Assembly: GCA_944472155.2 (NCBI GenBank)
Contig: OX235273.1
Coordinates: forward strand, 7,041,204 to 7,105,203
DNA from: Trichobilharzia szidati
Lineage: Eukaryota; Platyhelminthes; Trematoda; Strigeidida; Schistosomatidae
Direction of reading: 5' to 3'
Length of the DNA: 64,000 nt
Shown: positions 8,806 to 19,569 of the stretch, in pieces
Layout of the letters: the number at the start of each line of letters is the position of its first letter
Numbering within the stretch: position 1 is the stretch's first letter
Translations under genes and position numbers: made by a program
Notes under the pieces: model-generated
The model's input: only the letters and a program-made list of their open reading frames with translations
Databases searched by the model: none
Told to the model about the DNA's origin: nothing

Positions 8806-9110
8806 TGAAGACCTTTCTCCCTATATATGCATATTTTTTGTTTCTGTAACGGTTATTTTGTACAAAAATATACAGATTTTCTAATGCAGTTGTCACTTCC
8901 TTTTTTAATGACAGATGTGTTTGCATTCTATTTAGTTATCATCACTAGGGTTAAGTGGTTACAATATTGTGCAGTAATATTGAAGTTTGGCCCGTGTAGA
9001 GTGTTAGGTATGAAGGAAAGGTCAGTCGATTACGTTGTGAGAAATTATGTTGCTTAAGATAACTGCGACATATAAATATCGTTAATGTAAGAGTGGAATT
9101 TAGACACTCT
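8806..9110 (+). other. Probable 3' UTR and downstream flank of host gene
   Basis: Non-repetitive, T-rich sequence following the stop codon, with no similarity to other parts of the window. No canonical AATAAA is visible before the PLE at 9115, so the transcript end is not located. Confidence 0.4.
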
Positions 9111-9114
9111 GTTA

Positions 9115-9478
9115 GAATGTAATTCCATATCAGATAAGTTTATTTTAAATATCATACACAGTGGGTGATTCAGTATTAACAACTGGATGACAAGAATTCC
9201 AGCATAAATTATTACTGCTCATAATCATATCAATGTAGTTACACAACTTCACAGTTTTTCCTATATATTTCTCTCTCTCACTCTTCCCCTTGCTGTTTGT
9301 TGGCACTTTGCATATCTCTGGTATAGACAGCGTTGCTTCATTTCGACTCCACGTTTGCGATGTTGAATCGATATACAAAGATTCAGCGAATAACCTCTGT
9401 CTCTCTCTCTCTCCACCGAACTATATCACTTTTTAATACTTTCACGCTGTCCTACGCATCTTATTGTGGGATTTTATG
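9115..9478 (-). pseudogene. PLE C-terminal tail
   Basis: The minus frame 9145-9378 encodes YIDSTSQTWSRNEATLSIPE and ICKVPTNSKGKSEREK, equivalent to the end of the PLE protein at 61.6-61.7 kb (ESLFIESTPNTCNRNDSMQI). Flanks include AACTGGATGACAAGAATTCC. Nearly the same tail is repeated at 11100-11460. Confidence 0.65.
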
Positions 9479-9481
9479 CAA

Positions 9482-10428
9482 GTGTCTGTAAGTATGGTAT
9501 GTGCTTTGCACCGTCTTAGTGCAAAGTACTGTTACAAGATTGGCAGGAGCCTGTATCTGCAATCACTCTTGCAGGTGAACTGCTTGAAGTTGTTGATAAG
9601 TTTGTGTGTCTGGGTAGTTGTGTGAGTGCTGGCGGAAGGGTGACGGATGAGATTTCTAACCGTATCATGAAGTCTAGTGTGGCATACATCAACTTGAGCC
9701 ACCTCTGGCGCCGTCACGACGTTAGCCTGGCTATCAAAGGTCGGGTACACAATGCTTCGGTGCGGGCGGGCTGGTTCGCTCTACGCCTGTGAAACCTGGC
9801 CTCTCCGAGCTGAGGATGTGTGGCGACTCTGCGTGTTCGATCATCGCTGTCTCCAGAGGATTGCTTGCGTTCGATGGCATCATCGCGTGAGTAATTCTGA
9901 GGTTCGGCGGCGTGTATCTGGACACAGTCGAGATCACCATTTGTTGAGTGTTGTCATCTGGAAACACCAGCTTCGGTGGCTTGGACATGTGCTGCAAATG
10001 TCATCCCAGAGGCTTCCGTACAGGTGTCTGTTCGCTAGCCCTGGGACGGGATGGAAAAGGCGGAGGGGTGGTCAGTCCATGACGTGGCGTCGTGGGATGA
10101 AGGATATTTGTGCCAGATTAGCATCGGTTGGTGCGTTGACTGCCTGGTTGGGGTCCGCGAGATAGCTCGAAACGTTATCGGATATGGCCAAGAATCGTAA
10201 TCAATGGCGAATGTGTTGCAATTTCCTTCTTTCTTCCCTTCCTGATGATAGTTAACGAATACTGTTTGAACTTGTTAAACATGACTGTTTTCCTTCCTGA
10301 TGAAGTTCTTTATTCCTTTTCTACCTATATTTTTACTTTTAATCTATGTTGTTTTATTATTATTGTGTGGCACATCTTTCTTGGTGCCATATTGTACCAA
10401 GTTTTTCTGCGTTTAAATAAATAAATGG
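9482..10428 (+). mobile_element. RTE-B LINE, C-terminal part and 3' end
   Basis: Plus strand: CFAPS.CKVLLQDWQEP, then DKFVCLGSCVSAGGRVTDEI, NLSHLWRRHDVSLAIKGRVH, CETWPLRAEDVWRLCVFDHR, WLGHVLQMSSQRLPYRCLFA and RRGGQSMTWRRGMKDICARL, the conserved post-RT domain of a LINE distinct from RTE-A. The 3' end is GTACCAAGTTTTTCTGCG followed by TTTAAATAAATAAATGG. A frameshift near 9745 splits the ORF (9604-9792 and 9752-10165). Broken at 10429 by the inverted endonuclease fragment. Confidence 0.75.
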
Positions 10429-11070
10429 TGATGGAGGTCGCCAGGTTACACAATGTCTTTCTTTGTGACTAAAGTTAGTGCTGACTAGGAAGAGATGATT
10501 ATTTGAGCAAAACTGTAGAAGACGATCATCGTTGTCGGTTCGTCGGCAGGGAACTCCATACGTCGTACCACCTCTACATACTTCTCAGTCTGGCATAACT
10601 TCCCTACTCGGGCATTGAAGTCGCCTGCTAAAACAACTATGTATGAACATTTTGCTTTTTGCAACAACTTAGACAGTTTCAGGTAGAAGCCATCCGTTAG
10701 TTCATTCGAACTGCCATCTGTTACGGCGTAAGCGGAGACTACGAAAAGACAACGACGGGTAATGCTGTACTTCCTTCTTCTAATGGACCTGTTCAGACGT
10801 ACCGCGCACATACGACTATCTAGTGGGATCCAGTCAAGAAGTGATTTTTCTGCCCTAACACTCAGTGCTATCCCTACACCTGCGAGTCCTCGCAAACTAG
10901 CTGAAGGGTCTCCTGACACCCTTAAAGTGAATTTTGCAGATTCACCTTGTTGACCGGGAGAGGTTAACTGAATGACCACACTCGGGTTTTGTATGCGTGT
11001 CTCCGAAACACAACATACATCCATGGCTCGAGACGCCGGAGTTCTTGCTAGTGATGCCTGTTGTCCAATT
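10429..11070 (-). mobile_element. RTE-B LINE, endonuclease domain fragment
   Basis: Minus frame 10485-11024 encodes part of an apurinic-type endonuclease: DVCCVSETRIQNPSVVIQLT (with the catalytic Glu of SETR), VGIALSVRAEKSLLDWIPLD, RRCLFVVSAYAVTDGS and VVLAGDFNARVGK (GDFNAR). In a shifted frame NHLFLVSTNFSHKERHCVTW continues to 10430. The N-terminal motif and RT are absent. Opposite orientation to the adjacent RTE-B 3' end, so this is a separate or rearranged copy. Confidence 0.75.
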
Positions 11071-11099
11071 TGCAGAGGGTCCTGACGTTGAAAGGTCCT

Positions 11100-11460
11100 A
11101 TATGTAATTCCATATTAGATGAGTTTATTTTAAATATCATACAGTGATGATTCATACAGATGATGATTAACAACTGGATGACAAGGTTTCGAGCATAAAA
11201 TATTGCCGTTCATAATAATATCAATGCAGTTACACAGTTTTCCCTATATATTCCTCTCTCTTCCTCTTCCCCTTGTTGTTTGTTGGCACTTTCCATATCT
11301 CTGGAATAGGCAGAGTTGGTTCATTTCGATTGCACGTGTGCGGTGTTAAATCGATAAACAAAGATTCAGTGAACAACCTTCCTCTCTCTTTCTCTACCGA
11401 ACTATATTACTTTTTAATACTTTCGCCCTGTTCTACCCATCTTATTGTGGGATCACATGC
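11100..11460 (-). pseudogene. PLE C-terminal tail, second copy
   Basis: Closely similar to 9115-9478, with the shared landmarks TAACAACTGGATGACAAG, TTCCATATCTCTGGAATAGG and CTTATTGTGGGATCACATG. Same orientation. The two tails bracket the RTE-B pieces. Confidence 0.6.
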
Positions 11461-12419
11461 ACGGGGAATGCAATCCAACGGCCTAGCTGTGTTTTTTCTA
11501 CGTTATTTAACTTATCAGAGTCAATCATTCTATGTCTAGCTGAATTTTTATGTTCCGATAACCTAATTGACCGCGATCTACTTATGTAATATTTCCCTTA
11601 TGTAACTGATTGAGCTCAGAGTCATTACATGTTATTTGATAAATTATATTATACTTTCTTAATTGGATCTATCATCGGCTCCTTAAGTCGACAAAGTTTA
11701 TTTCAGAGAGAGAGTTGGTTGGTTCAAATGCCACCCTAATTCCATTTCCGTCCCATTTGAGAATTCTCAATAAGGCCTGTGATGTTCCTTCTTTTCTTTA
11801 GCAGTAATACACTGGCTTTGAATTCTATATTATTTTCTGTATTTCCTCATTTTTATAACTAGTCTTGATTTTTTTCTATTGTTTTTTATAAATTTCTCAA
11901 AAAATTCTGGTGGGTAGTTAGTGAATAACTATTCACTAGTAATATTTCCTTTATTTGTTGGATTTCACTCCGCATGCAGATCCATTGCCTTCCTCAACGA
12001 GCATTATTAACTGGCATACGATTAAGTTGGGAGTCGAACCAAAACATTCCAGCACCACGAGTACATGAAGACATCGGGAGTTAGTTACAGGCAACCATGT
12101 CAATGTAGGTGTATAGTTGGTACCCTCCAGAATAAAATTTAATGACTGAGGACTATGAATAATCCGTACATGACTTGAAATTGTTATTAACCAGCACAGC
12201 TGTATTCAGCCTTTTCTAGTCTGCCAGATCTATTCAGTCCCCATGTTACTACCGTTTGTTCTGTACTCCTTTATGTGGTATATGCAGTGGAGCAACCCTG
12301 AGCTTATGTGCAACGTCCTACTTCTCATCCAGGTGATTGTGTCAGGCTTTAATAACAGCTTGGGAAACTTAAATTCTACCAGAACCTGTTGTTTGGTTAT
12401 ATATATATATATTATATAT
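11461..12419. other. Unassigned non-coding sequence
   Basis: No open frame, repeat partner or motif recognised. 12398-12419 is a short AT dinucleotide repeat. Confidence 0.4.
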
Positions 12420-12487
12420 ATTTGTGGCGCATCTTTCTTGGTGCCATATAGTACCAAGTTTTTTCTGCGTTTAAATAAATAAATAAT
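12420..12487 (+). repeat. RTE-B 3' terminal fragment
   Basis: CATCTTTCTTGGTGCCATAT, GTACCAAGTTTTTTCTGCG and AAATAAATAAAT match the 3' end at 10374-10428. Only the last ~65 bp are present, a severely truncated insertion. Confidence 0.65.
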
Positions 12488-12714
12488 GTTTTACTCTTGG
12501 ACAAGTTACTAACATTGATCAACTTCTCTCTGCGTCTGTCTTCCGTTGTCGAATATTGCTCTCCCTCTCTGTCTTTCACACATATTAATACATGCCTTGC
12601 TTACGTAGACGCATCAACTGTGATATTCATAGATTCCTGTCTGTATTATGTACATGGATAGTGGTGTTATTCCCTATTTTAGCAGTTGCGTAACCTGCCG
12701 ACCATATTCAAATC

Positions 12715-13305
12715 AATGATGAACTTAGATAGACCACATAGGGATAAGCTACCATTGACGAGTGTCAGCAGAAGAAAACTGTCGCTCTTCTTGAAACACG
12801 TGTACAGACTTCGATCACACCCTTGTCCGTGAATATTTATGCCTACGACTGAACGGACATAAAAGTACAGACGGAAACGAAACTGTTATGCCCCTCTCCC
12901 CCAACTTGATCAGCACACTGAGTCCCTATTAACGGAAAAAATGGCTAAATGCTTATCCAAGATCAACAGCAAACACAGATACAGCTTTAAATATTGTCAA
13001 TAACCAAAAGCCACTTCAGCCGAACCGACAGACACAAGAAAACTGATTCCAGTGGACTCCGAATATTATGAGGAGTGGTACCTGCTTAAACACAAACTGA
13101 CCGTGAACAGTGGTGGGCGACAAAAGCGAAAGAGTTGGAAAAAGCATCAGCGATAGGTGACGCCAGATAACTATTCAGGCCTATCAAGGAAACAGGTGGT
13201 AAAAGGCAAATGATAAGTGAAACAATCTCCGAGATATATTGGCGCCCTAATTAACTCTCAGGATAGACGACTGGAACGTTGGAAGGAACAGTTTTTGTGT
13301 AAAGT
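12715..13305 (+). pseudogene. LINE endonuclease-RT connector remnant (RTE-B-like)
   Basis: Broken frames spell the connector region: KLPLTSVSRRKLSLFLKHVY, then WWATKAKELEKASAIGDAR, then LFRPIKETGGKRQM and ETISEIY, followed by a remnant equivalent to RLDRWAEHFKEQF. Such a segment sits between the endonuclease and RT palm in this LINE type. Multiple stops; no RT motif follows. The stretch 12488-12714 is unassigned. Confidence 0.5.
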
Positions 13306-14090
13306 TCTTAGCTGAAACCAGCCAGCCAGTCAGTCAGTCTATGTTAGCAGGTGTATGATAAGGGATTGATACAATTAGATTATGAGTTATTAGTGTAGAT
13401 TTCTTCAGTGACGGTGTAATGAGTTCGACTCCTGGCGAAGAGTACGAAAAAGCTGTCCAGTTCTTCCTGATTTTCAGTGACTCACCATTTGATGGTGTTA
13501 TATTTTGACTGAAATCTATGCTAAGTATAACGGTGTAATTATTTGGAAGATGCCTCCTCAACGATCGATTAACAACACTCATACCTAAATGGATGTATCA
13601 ACTAACATCGTAATTATTATCTCCTAGAGACCATATATCATTGTTTTGATGTTTGCATATCATATATTGACTTGATCCTTATTATTTCTCTTTATTCATA
13701 TTTAATCTCTTATTTTGAGTGAATTAATCAAAGTCATTCTGACATTGAACTGTCTGCTTAGAATTGTTGATGTGTGATTCTTGCTAACAGAGTCTTTAAT
13801 CCCACCTTGTTGGAAATATTTTTAGAAAGAAGACAACACGAAATTTAGCAAAGATATCTGAAGGAACTCAACGGATTTCTACGTTACTCTGTCAAACTTG
13901 TTGAACTTCGTGTTCTCTTCTTCCTAATATCCATATATGGGTGTTTTCCACGATCGGAAATATTTTTATTATTTTCAAAAGTTAACCTGTAGGCATTTGA
14001 TTTGTTTCACCAGGATCTAAATACACAAATAAGCAGAAGTTGGAATTCACGCGACATTGGGTCAGATAGGGTCACAATGGTTGCATGTTA
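13306..14090. other. Mostly unassigned; weak SINE2-like piece
   Basis: 13385-13500 contains GAGTTCGACTCCTGG (B-box-like) and GTCCAGTTCTTCCTGATTTT, which resembles the SINE2 end GTCCAGTACTCCCTGGTTTT. The rest of this interval shows no open frame or repeat partner. Confidence 0.35.
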
Positions 14091-14094
14091 TATT

Positions 14095-14335
14095 ATTATT
14101 ATTGTCTCCTTTAATTCCTAGAGGAACATAGGGCTTCAAGCTAATGGCATGAAGTTTTCGGTAGCAGTGTTTATCTTACAGGATGGGGTTGCTAGCCTCA
14201 TACCCAACCTTTCCTCTTCACCAGCATTATTTCTGGCTTATCGAGGTAAAGGAGTGAGTCGGCCGGGGATTGAATCCCGCACCATGTGCATGGTCGGCGA
14301 GCATCCTAAGCGCTATGCCACCGACGCACTTCCAA
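14095..14335 (-). mobile_element. RTE-SINE, well preserved
   Basis: Minus strand: a tRNA-like head with GTGGCATAGCGCTTAGGATG and B box GGGATTCAATCCCC, a body (AGCCAGAAATAATGCTGGTG, GGTTGGGTATGAGGCTAGCA) that resembles the RTE-A 5' untranslated region, and the end GCCCTATGTTCCTCTAGGAA followed by (AAT)n, which is the RTE-A 3' end. Non-coding and likely mobilised by RTE-A proteins. Confidence 0.7.
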
Positions 14336-14355
14336 GAGTAAAATATGTTTTATTT

Positions 14356-14722
14356 CTACGAGTTGATCACGCTGTGATATCAGTTAGAGAACCATTGAAA
14401 GCAAGCAGGGAGTACTGGACAGCTGTTTCATCCCACTAGTTTGGGAATCATTGGCAGTACGCACCCACTGGGGCTCGGACCCAGGACCTTCCAATTACAG
14501 GGCACTGGGACCCGACTCAATGACTCATGAATTTTAACTTCTACCAATCGGTGATTTAGCGTGACCCCAACCACTGTCGTAGGTAGGACATCCATCCTCA
14601 CACGTGACACCCCAGTGGGTGCGTACCGCCGATGATTCCCATACTAGGATGAAGCAGCTGTCCAGTACTCCCTGGTTTTCAATGGTTCTCTAGCTGATAT
14701 CAATCTGTGATCAACTCGTAAA
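14356..14722. mobile_element. SINE2 inverted pair with hammerhead-like motifs
   Basis: Two copies of a tRNA-related SINE in divergent orientation. Ends TGATATCAGTTAGAGAACCA (left) and GGTTCTCTAGCTGATATCAA (right) are inverted matches. Each arm contains GTACTG (or GTACCG), a degenerate CTGATGA core, a TCCCA...GGGAT-like helix II, GAAA or GAAG, the palindrome CAGCTG and the return strand CAGTACTCCCTG. The core is mutated in both arms (CCAATGA and CCGATGA). Confidence 0.6.
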
Positions 14723-14829
14723 AACAAAGTTAACCCTTACAAACCAAACTATAAAATATGTTTAATTTACTACACCACACTGTAAACGTAATATAATTAG
14801 AAGATGAATAGAACCAGAAAAGAGGTATA

Positions 14830-14844
14830 TTAATAATGTATGAA
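14830..14844. repeat. TSD of the 14845-16203 RTE-A (left)
   Basis: TTAATAATGTATGAA, perfectly repeated at 16204-16218. Confidence 0.85.
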
Positions 14845-16203
14845 CTATTATCATTGTTCCCTTGGATTCCGAGTGGAACATTATAGGGCTTCAACTCACA
14901 CGATCTCCTCCATGTCACCCTCGCATTGACGACCCACTCGTGGCTTCCCATTTGGATTCCACTCGAGCGATGTCCTGCATTTAGTGCGATGTCATTCGAT
15001 GGCCTTCTCAACGTATGCCTGACCAACACATCTCTATTTTCTCCTACATATTTGTTGAGCAATCGGCTCTTGGTTGGTTTGCTCCACTACCGAGTTTCTT
15101 GTTGCTAATTCTTTCTGGCCTGCCGGGGGGCTGGCCATTTGATCCTCAGTATGGCGTCATTAAATGCAGCTGTTGATAAAAGTCTGTAACTTGTTGGAAA
15201 TCCTTTCCATGATGCGCAGTGCAAGTTTCTGACCCATATAGAAGGACCGACTTGACATTGGTGTTGAAAATCCGAATCTTTTTTCCTTATACTGGCTGAG
15301 TGCAGAAGATTTCCAAACTGATTTCAGGTTGATGAAGGCGTATCTTGCCTTTCCAATTCTGACTGGCTTTGACATCTTCATCCGTTCCATCCGCCTGTAG
15401 CTGAGACGATGTTTCCTAGTTAAGTGAAGGAAGTAACCTCTGTCAAATTTCTCCCACTGATGGTGATTGGTGCTGGTTGTTGTTGTTGCTGTTGGTTGTT
15501 TGGTTATCTTCATCACCTCCGTCTTCCCCATGTTCACCTGGAATCCTGTCTTCTCTACTTGCATCTTCTGCCAGTTTGTTGGTTTTCGCCCGAAATTCTT
15601 CCAGTGTGTGTGTAATTTTGAGTTAAATCTTACTGTCATGATCCTCTTTGATATTAGTACCCACTGCATCAAGGCTTTGGCTGCCACTCGTGACATCATG
15701 ATAGCCACTCACTGCTGCCTCATTGTGCTCGTGGTTGTCGTCTGGGTGGCCAGAGTATATCAATGACTCCTCAGTTGATAATTTCGATAATCCACATCCG
15801 TTCCATCTACTTTCACAGATACCCAGCACTTCTAGGCCATATCTTCGCATTTCTTTGGCTGTCTGGACAGCTTTCCCAGCCAGTCTCGTACATTGTACGA
15901 ACATTCCACGTCCTTGTTCTTATTCCTGCTTTCCTCGAGAGAAGACACACTGCCTGGCTGACTGGCTTCCCGAAGGCTGGCTTTCACCAGCTCGCTGTGT
16001 CATTTTGCCCCTCCAATTCGAGAGAAGAATAAGATTTTTGTTTGAATTTTTTGTATTTTTAATATATTTTCTTTGCGTTGAAGTTTCTCTAGCAGTTTTA
16101 TTGCTTTCGTGGTGTAGGGTTGCTAGCCCCACACCTAACCCCTCCCCCTTTATCTGGGCTTGGGAGCGGCTATAAAACTAGCAAGCTAGTTAACTAGGCG
16201 AGG
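14845..16203 (-). mobile_element. RTE-A LINE, internally deleted, full termini
   Basis: A minus-strand element whose 5' end begins CCTCGCCTAGTTAACTAGC at 16203 and whose 3' end is the usual RTE-A terminus at 14845. It keeps the 5' UTR and part of the endonuclease (frame 15623-15904: EVLGICESRWNGCGLSK). It then jumps within VRFNSKL to the post-RT segment NWQKMQVEKTGFQVNMGKTE (frame 15160-15708), so the rest of the endonuclease and the whole RT are missing. The 15-bp TSD is perfect, which makes this the best-defined RTE-A termini in the window. Confidence 0.85.
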
Positions 16204-16218
16204 TTAATAATGTATGAA
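16204..16218. repeat. TSD of the 14845-16203 RTE-A (right)
   Basis: Perfect 15-bp match to 14830-14844. The following 16219-16440 is unassigned. Confidence 0.85.
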
Positions 16219-16439
16219 TGGAGTTTAAAATAGTTGTCACGGAATGATATACTGGACTGTGACTGTCGTTTAACTTGACTAGAATGAGCTCGCTGGAACA
16301 CAAAAGTTATAAACAACTAATTCATAGAAATTATCTCCCTCCATACTGAGATAGATGGATATAACAGTCAGACTGGGAAAAATAACGGATGGAACGACAC
16401 GAAACGACAACGACTCGGCAGCGTCAACCTTTACTAGAT

Positions 16440-17398
16440 AAAATACGTGTATTAATTTTTGTTGTAGTTGTGTTCTCTGAGCTGGATAGTTAATTTACGA
16501 AGCTTTCATTGCCCTACTAGGCAGCATCTTCAGCGCATACTCTAATTCGTTGAAGTGAGATTTTAGATTTCTCCACGAGTTTATTAATCATCTCTCCTGG
16601 CGGGTGACCCTGGGTGTGATTGGTTGTTTTTGTGTGTTTTCACACCTCCTAGGTTACTTGTATTGGAACTGATTGTTTCCTTGACTTGAACGTTGACTCT
16701 TTGTGTGTGAGATTTCCTTCTTATCGATTGGTAAATTTCGTCTATCTCGATGTGTCTATTGATTGACGATTCACTGGAATACCAAAATTCTCTAGCATTC
16801 TTGGTGTTTCCTCTGTCTAGTATTTGAACGTTGTCCCAGTCGAATTGATGTCCGTGGTTGTCTGTATGCAGCGATATGAAGGAGTGGATGTCATGTCTTT
16901 TGACGGCTAGCATATGATCATGGAAACGAATACGAAGAGGACGTCCACTTTGGCCAATGTAGTATTTTTCGCAGTTGTTACAATTTATTTTGTAGATGAT
17001 GTTGGTTTTATCTTCTTTCGCTGTTGAGTCTTTTGGTTGACATAGAGCTGAGTCAAGTGATTTCGTTGATTTGTGTGCGACGTCAATTCCTAAAGGTTTG
17101 AAGAGTCCTGCAGGGATTTCTGAGATGTCCTTTATATATGGTAGGGCGATTTTCTGTGTGCTTTCCTTGGGGGACTTTGATTTGGCAAGTTTTCTTGGGG
17201 TTATGTGTCTTTTGACGAAATTTCGTGGATATCCATTCTTTTAGAAGACGTCCATGAGATATCTTTCTTCAAAATTCCTTAAGGTGGGAATGCTTCAATG
17301 AGCCCTTGCCCTCTTGAATAGTTTCTGTATAAAATTCATTTTGTGTGTTATTGGATTGTTGCTATTGTAATTCAGCATTTGGTCCATGTGAGACAGAA
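16440..17398 (-). mobile_element. PLE 3' part with GIY-YIG domain (minus copy)
   Basis: Reading the minus strand from 17398: RNFEERYLMDVF, a stop, KNGYPRNFVKRHITPRKLAK, ALPYIKDISEIPAGLFKPLG, then IIYKINCNNCEKYYIGQSGR (GIY-YIG nuclease), HDHMLAVKRHDIHSFISLHT and FDWDNVQILDRGNTKNAREF, and the terminal tail. From the stop at about 17238 to 16584 the frame stays open for over 200 codons, so this is among the better PLE coding stretches here. The RT palm is missing. The last 370 bp are repeated in inverted orientation at 17399-17785. Confidence 0.8.
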
Positions 17399-17785
17399 TA
17401 TTACACAGAGGAAACACCAAGAATGTCAGCGAATTTTTAGAAGCCTGGTATTCCAGTGAGAAGTGGCAATTAATAGACACATCGAGATAGACAAAATTTA
17501 CCAATCGATAAAAAGGAAATCTGACACACAAAGGGTCAAACTCCAAGTCAAGGAAACAATCAGTTCCAATACAAGTGGACTAGAGGGTGTGAAAATGCAC
17601 AAAAACAACCAATCACGTTCAAGTTCACCCACCAGGAGAGATACCTAATAAACCCGTGGAGAAATCTAAAAGCTTACTTCAATTGAAATTGAAGTATGCG
17701 CTGAAGATGTTTCCTAGTAGGGATAGGGCAATGAAAGCTTCGCAAATAAACTATCCAGCTCAGAGAACACAACTATATCAAAATC
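17399..17785 (+). mobile_element. PLE 3' end (plus copy), inverted partner
   Basis: Starts at GGAAACACCAAGAATGTCAG (GNTKN.SEFLEAWYSSE), then IDKIYQSIKRKSDTQRVKLQ and the non-coding tail ending near CAGCTCAGAGAACACAACTA. It matches the last part of the minus copy (about 16442-16812) in reverse complement. Back-to-back PLE ends sharing a terminal sequence are typical of the partial or inverted duplications called pseudo-LTRs in PLEs. Confidence 0.75.
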
Positions 17786-17939
17786 ATCCACCTGAGCTAC
17801 AAATTTTCTCCATCATATCTGCATGTATCAATGTTAGATAATAATATGAACAATATAGTCGTTTTCAATTAGAACTTCTTCAGGCTTTACTCTAATTTCC
17901 AAATGACTCCTTAGAAAATGAGTTAGGATACATCCGAAA

Positions 17940-18290
17940 TACGCTGATCCAAATGAGTTATCCTAGTTGATTTATAAGGAGACACATGAACACCAGGTAC
18001 AATAAAGAGAAACTGACAACAGTTAAAAAGAAACAACCGTTCCTGAAATTGCAATTTAATAGGGACGTGGTTAGCTATGTCCAACATCTAAGATTATCGA
18101 CAGCAATAAAACGGACTTATAAGGTTGGCACCCTTTGTTTGTCATTTTCCAGCTACCGACCAAGTATGATTGCTCAGGGGAAAGATAAGCTACCTAGCTG
18201 TGCCACTTCTGTGTGTACCTACAAATTCAGCTGCTCCTGCAGAAAAAGCTATATCTACAAGGTGAACGACCAGACAGCCTAACAAATGTA
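17940..18290 (+). pseudogene. PLE pre-nuclease region and start of GIY-YIG
   Basis: Frame 17986-18282 encodes LSTAIKRTYKVGTLCLSFSS, PSMIAQGKDKLPS and CTYKFSCSCRKSYIYK, the linker and Cys-containing start of a PLE nuclease of the same lineage as the 40.1-kb copy (FTCSCGARYVGRTQR). It stops at 18280 and then frameshifts (EHLL... remnants). 17790-17940 is unassigned. Confidence 0.7.
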
Positions 18291-18339
18291 TTCTTGAACA
18301 TCTTCTTCCATGGTTCGGAAAAGGCCAAGTAAAATATAT

Positions 18340-18700
18340 AATAAGTTCCATTATAACGACAGAAGGGTCAGGCAACAGACCGTTTATTGAGAAAATCAAA
18401 AGATATTCATAGATTTTTATGTACATTACTGTCATCAGAGAAGCAACGCCTTCCGATTGTTTGTTTTCTTGCTGAAGGTTATTCTTTACTGCTTGTGACC
18501 GTTTCTCAGGAAGTTAAGCCATATATCTGCGAGTCGTATTTGCACACGCGTCAAGTCTGCCGTGACTGGTTGTTCAGTTCCTCAAGGTAAAGCCTCGTTA
18601 TTGTTTTTTTCATGACCCTAATTCTGGACGTAAATTACTGTCTGCAATTTTGCCTTGGAGCCAGCTCTCGCCACACCGTTTTGACTCGTTTTGTAACAAC
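18340..18700 (+). repeat. Module M, diverged copy
   Basis: ACAGAAGGGTCAGGCAACAG, TTTATTGAGAAAATCAAAAG and GGAGCCAGCTCTCGCCACAC correspond to 6035-6346. No coding frame. Confidence 0.55.
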
Positions 18701-18719
18701 AGAAGGCAAGACACGGAAG

Positions 18720-19565
18720 CCAAAGTATATATTTTTCATTAATCAAACCGCTGTTTATAATATCTACAGTTTGTATTCTTTAACCAATCACTGAGCGTAT
18801 GAATTAGGTTTACATCAAACAACATGAAATAGGACGTTCAAATATATCCATAGTATTCTCTTGCTAATGCAGTATTGAACTGTGGGAAATGCATTCTGTC
18901 TCTAACATCAAATAGATGCATCGTATTCTGTTGTTAATACCAAATTGAACTATGGGAACATGTGAGAATAACATTCCGTTGGCACACATTGTCTCTATCA
19001 TACCACCACAAATTGACTGACACTGACAATCACAAAGTGAACAGAAGTGCCTTCAACGCTGTCTATTGCATTCCATCGAACCTTCCGAACGGAATTCGAA
19101 CCTGCCTTTTACACATAGCCGCAGCTTTGTGAATTAATTCGAGAGAACAATCCTAGTGTCTTTGCATACAGCAAAAGAAGTTTGTTCTACCTTTGTCTCT
19201 CCCTTGCTCGCCTAGGTAAATTCTAATTAAAGGAACCTCCCACCCTTTTCATTTTCCATTTCCTTCATACTTTCATGATATTTATTTAAACTCTGATTAT
19301 CTGTCCACTTCACCTTTCGCATTACGTAAATTTTGAGATTTGACCTAATTTATTTATTCAATTGTCTACATATACACATATTACTCACTACCTTCGTTAT
19401 TCATATCGCCACCTGCATAAACCTTGCTGTCAATATTTTGTTATCATTATAATCATCGTTGTTACTGACGTACAAAACACTTACCACATTATCATCGTTA
19501 TTTGATTCACAAACACACCGTCAGTGATTCAATTCTGTTCTATATACAGAGCTGCAGAGCTATTC
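18720..19565. other. Unassigned sequence with a short tandem duplication
   Basis: About 18850-18980 holds two diverged copies of a ~70-bp segment (TAGTATTCTCTTGCTAATGC and TCGTATTCTGTTGTTAATAC, each followed by AAATTGAAC- or GTATTGAAC-type sequence and TGGGAA). The remainder shows no recognised feature. Confidence 0.35.
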
Positions 19566-19569
19566 ATAT

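Noticed and set aside
9482..11070. Twin-primed (5'-inverted) single RTE-B insertion
   Set aside because: The 3' tail lies at the junction with the inverted endonuclease, not at the outer end, so simple twin priming does not fit.
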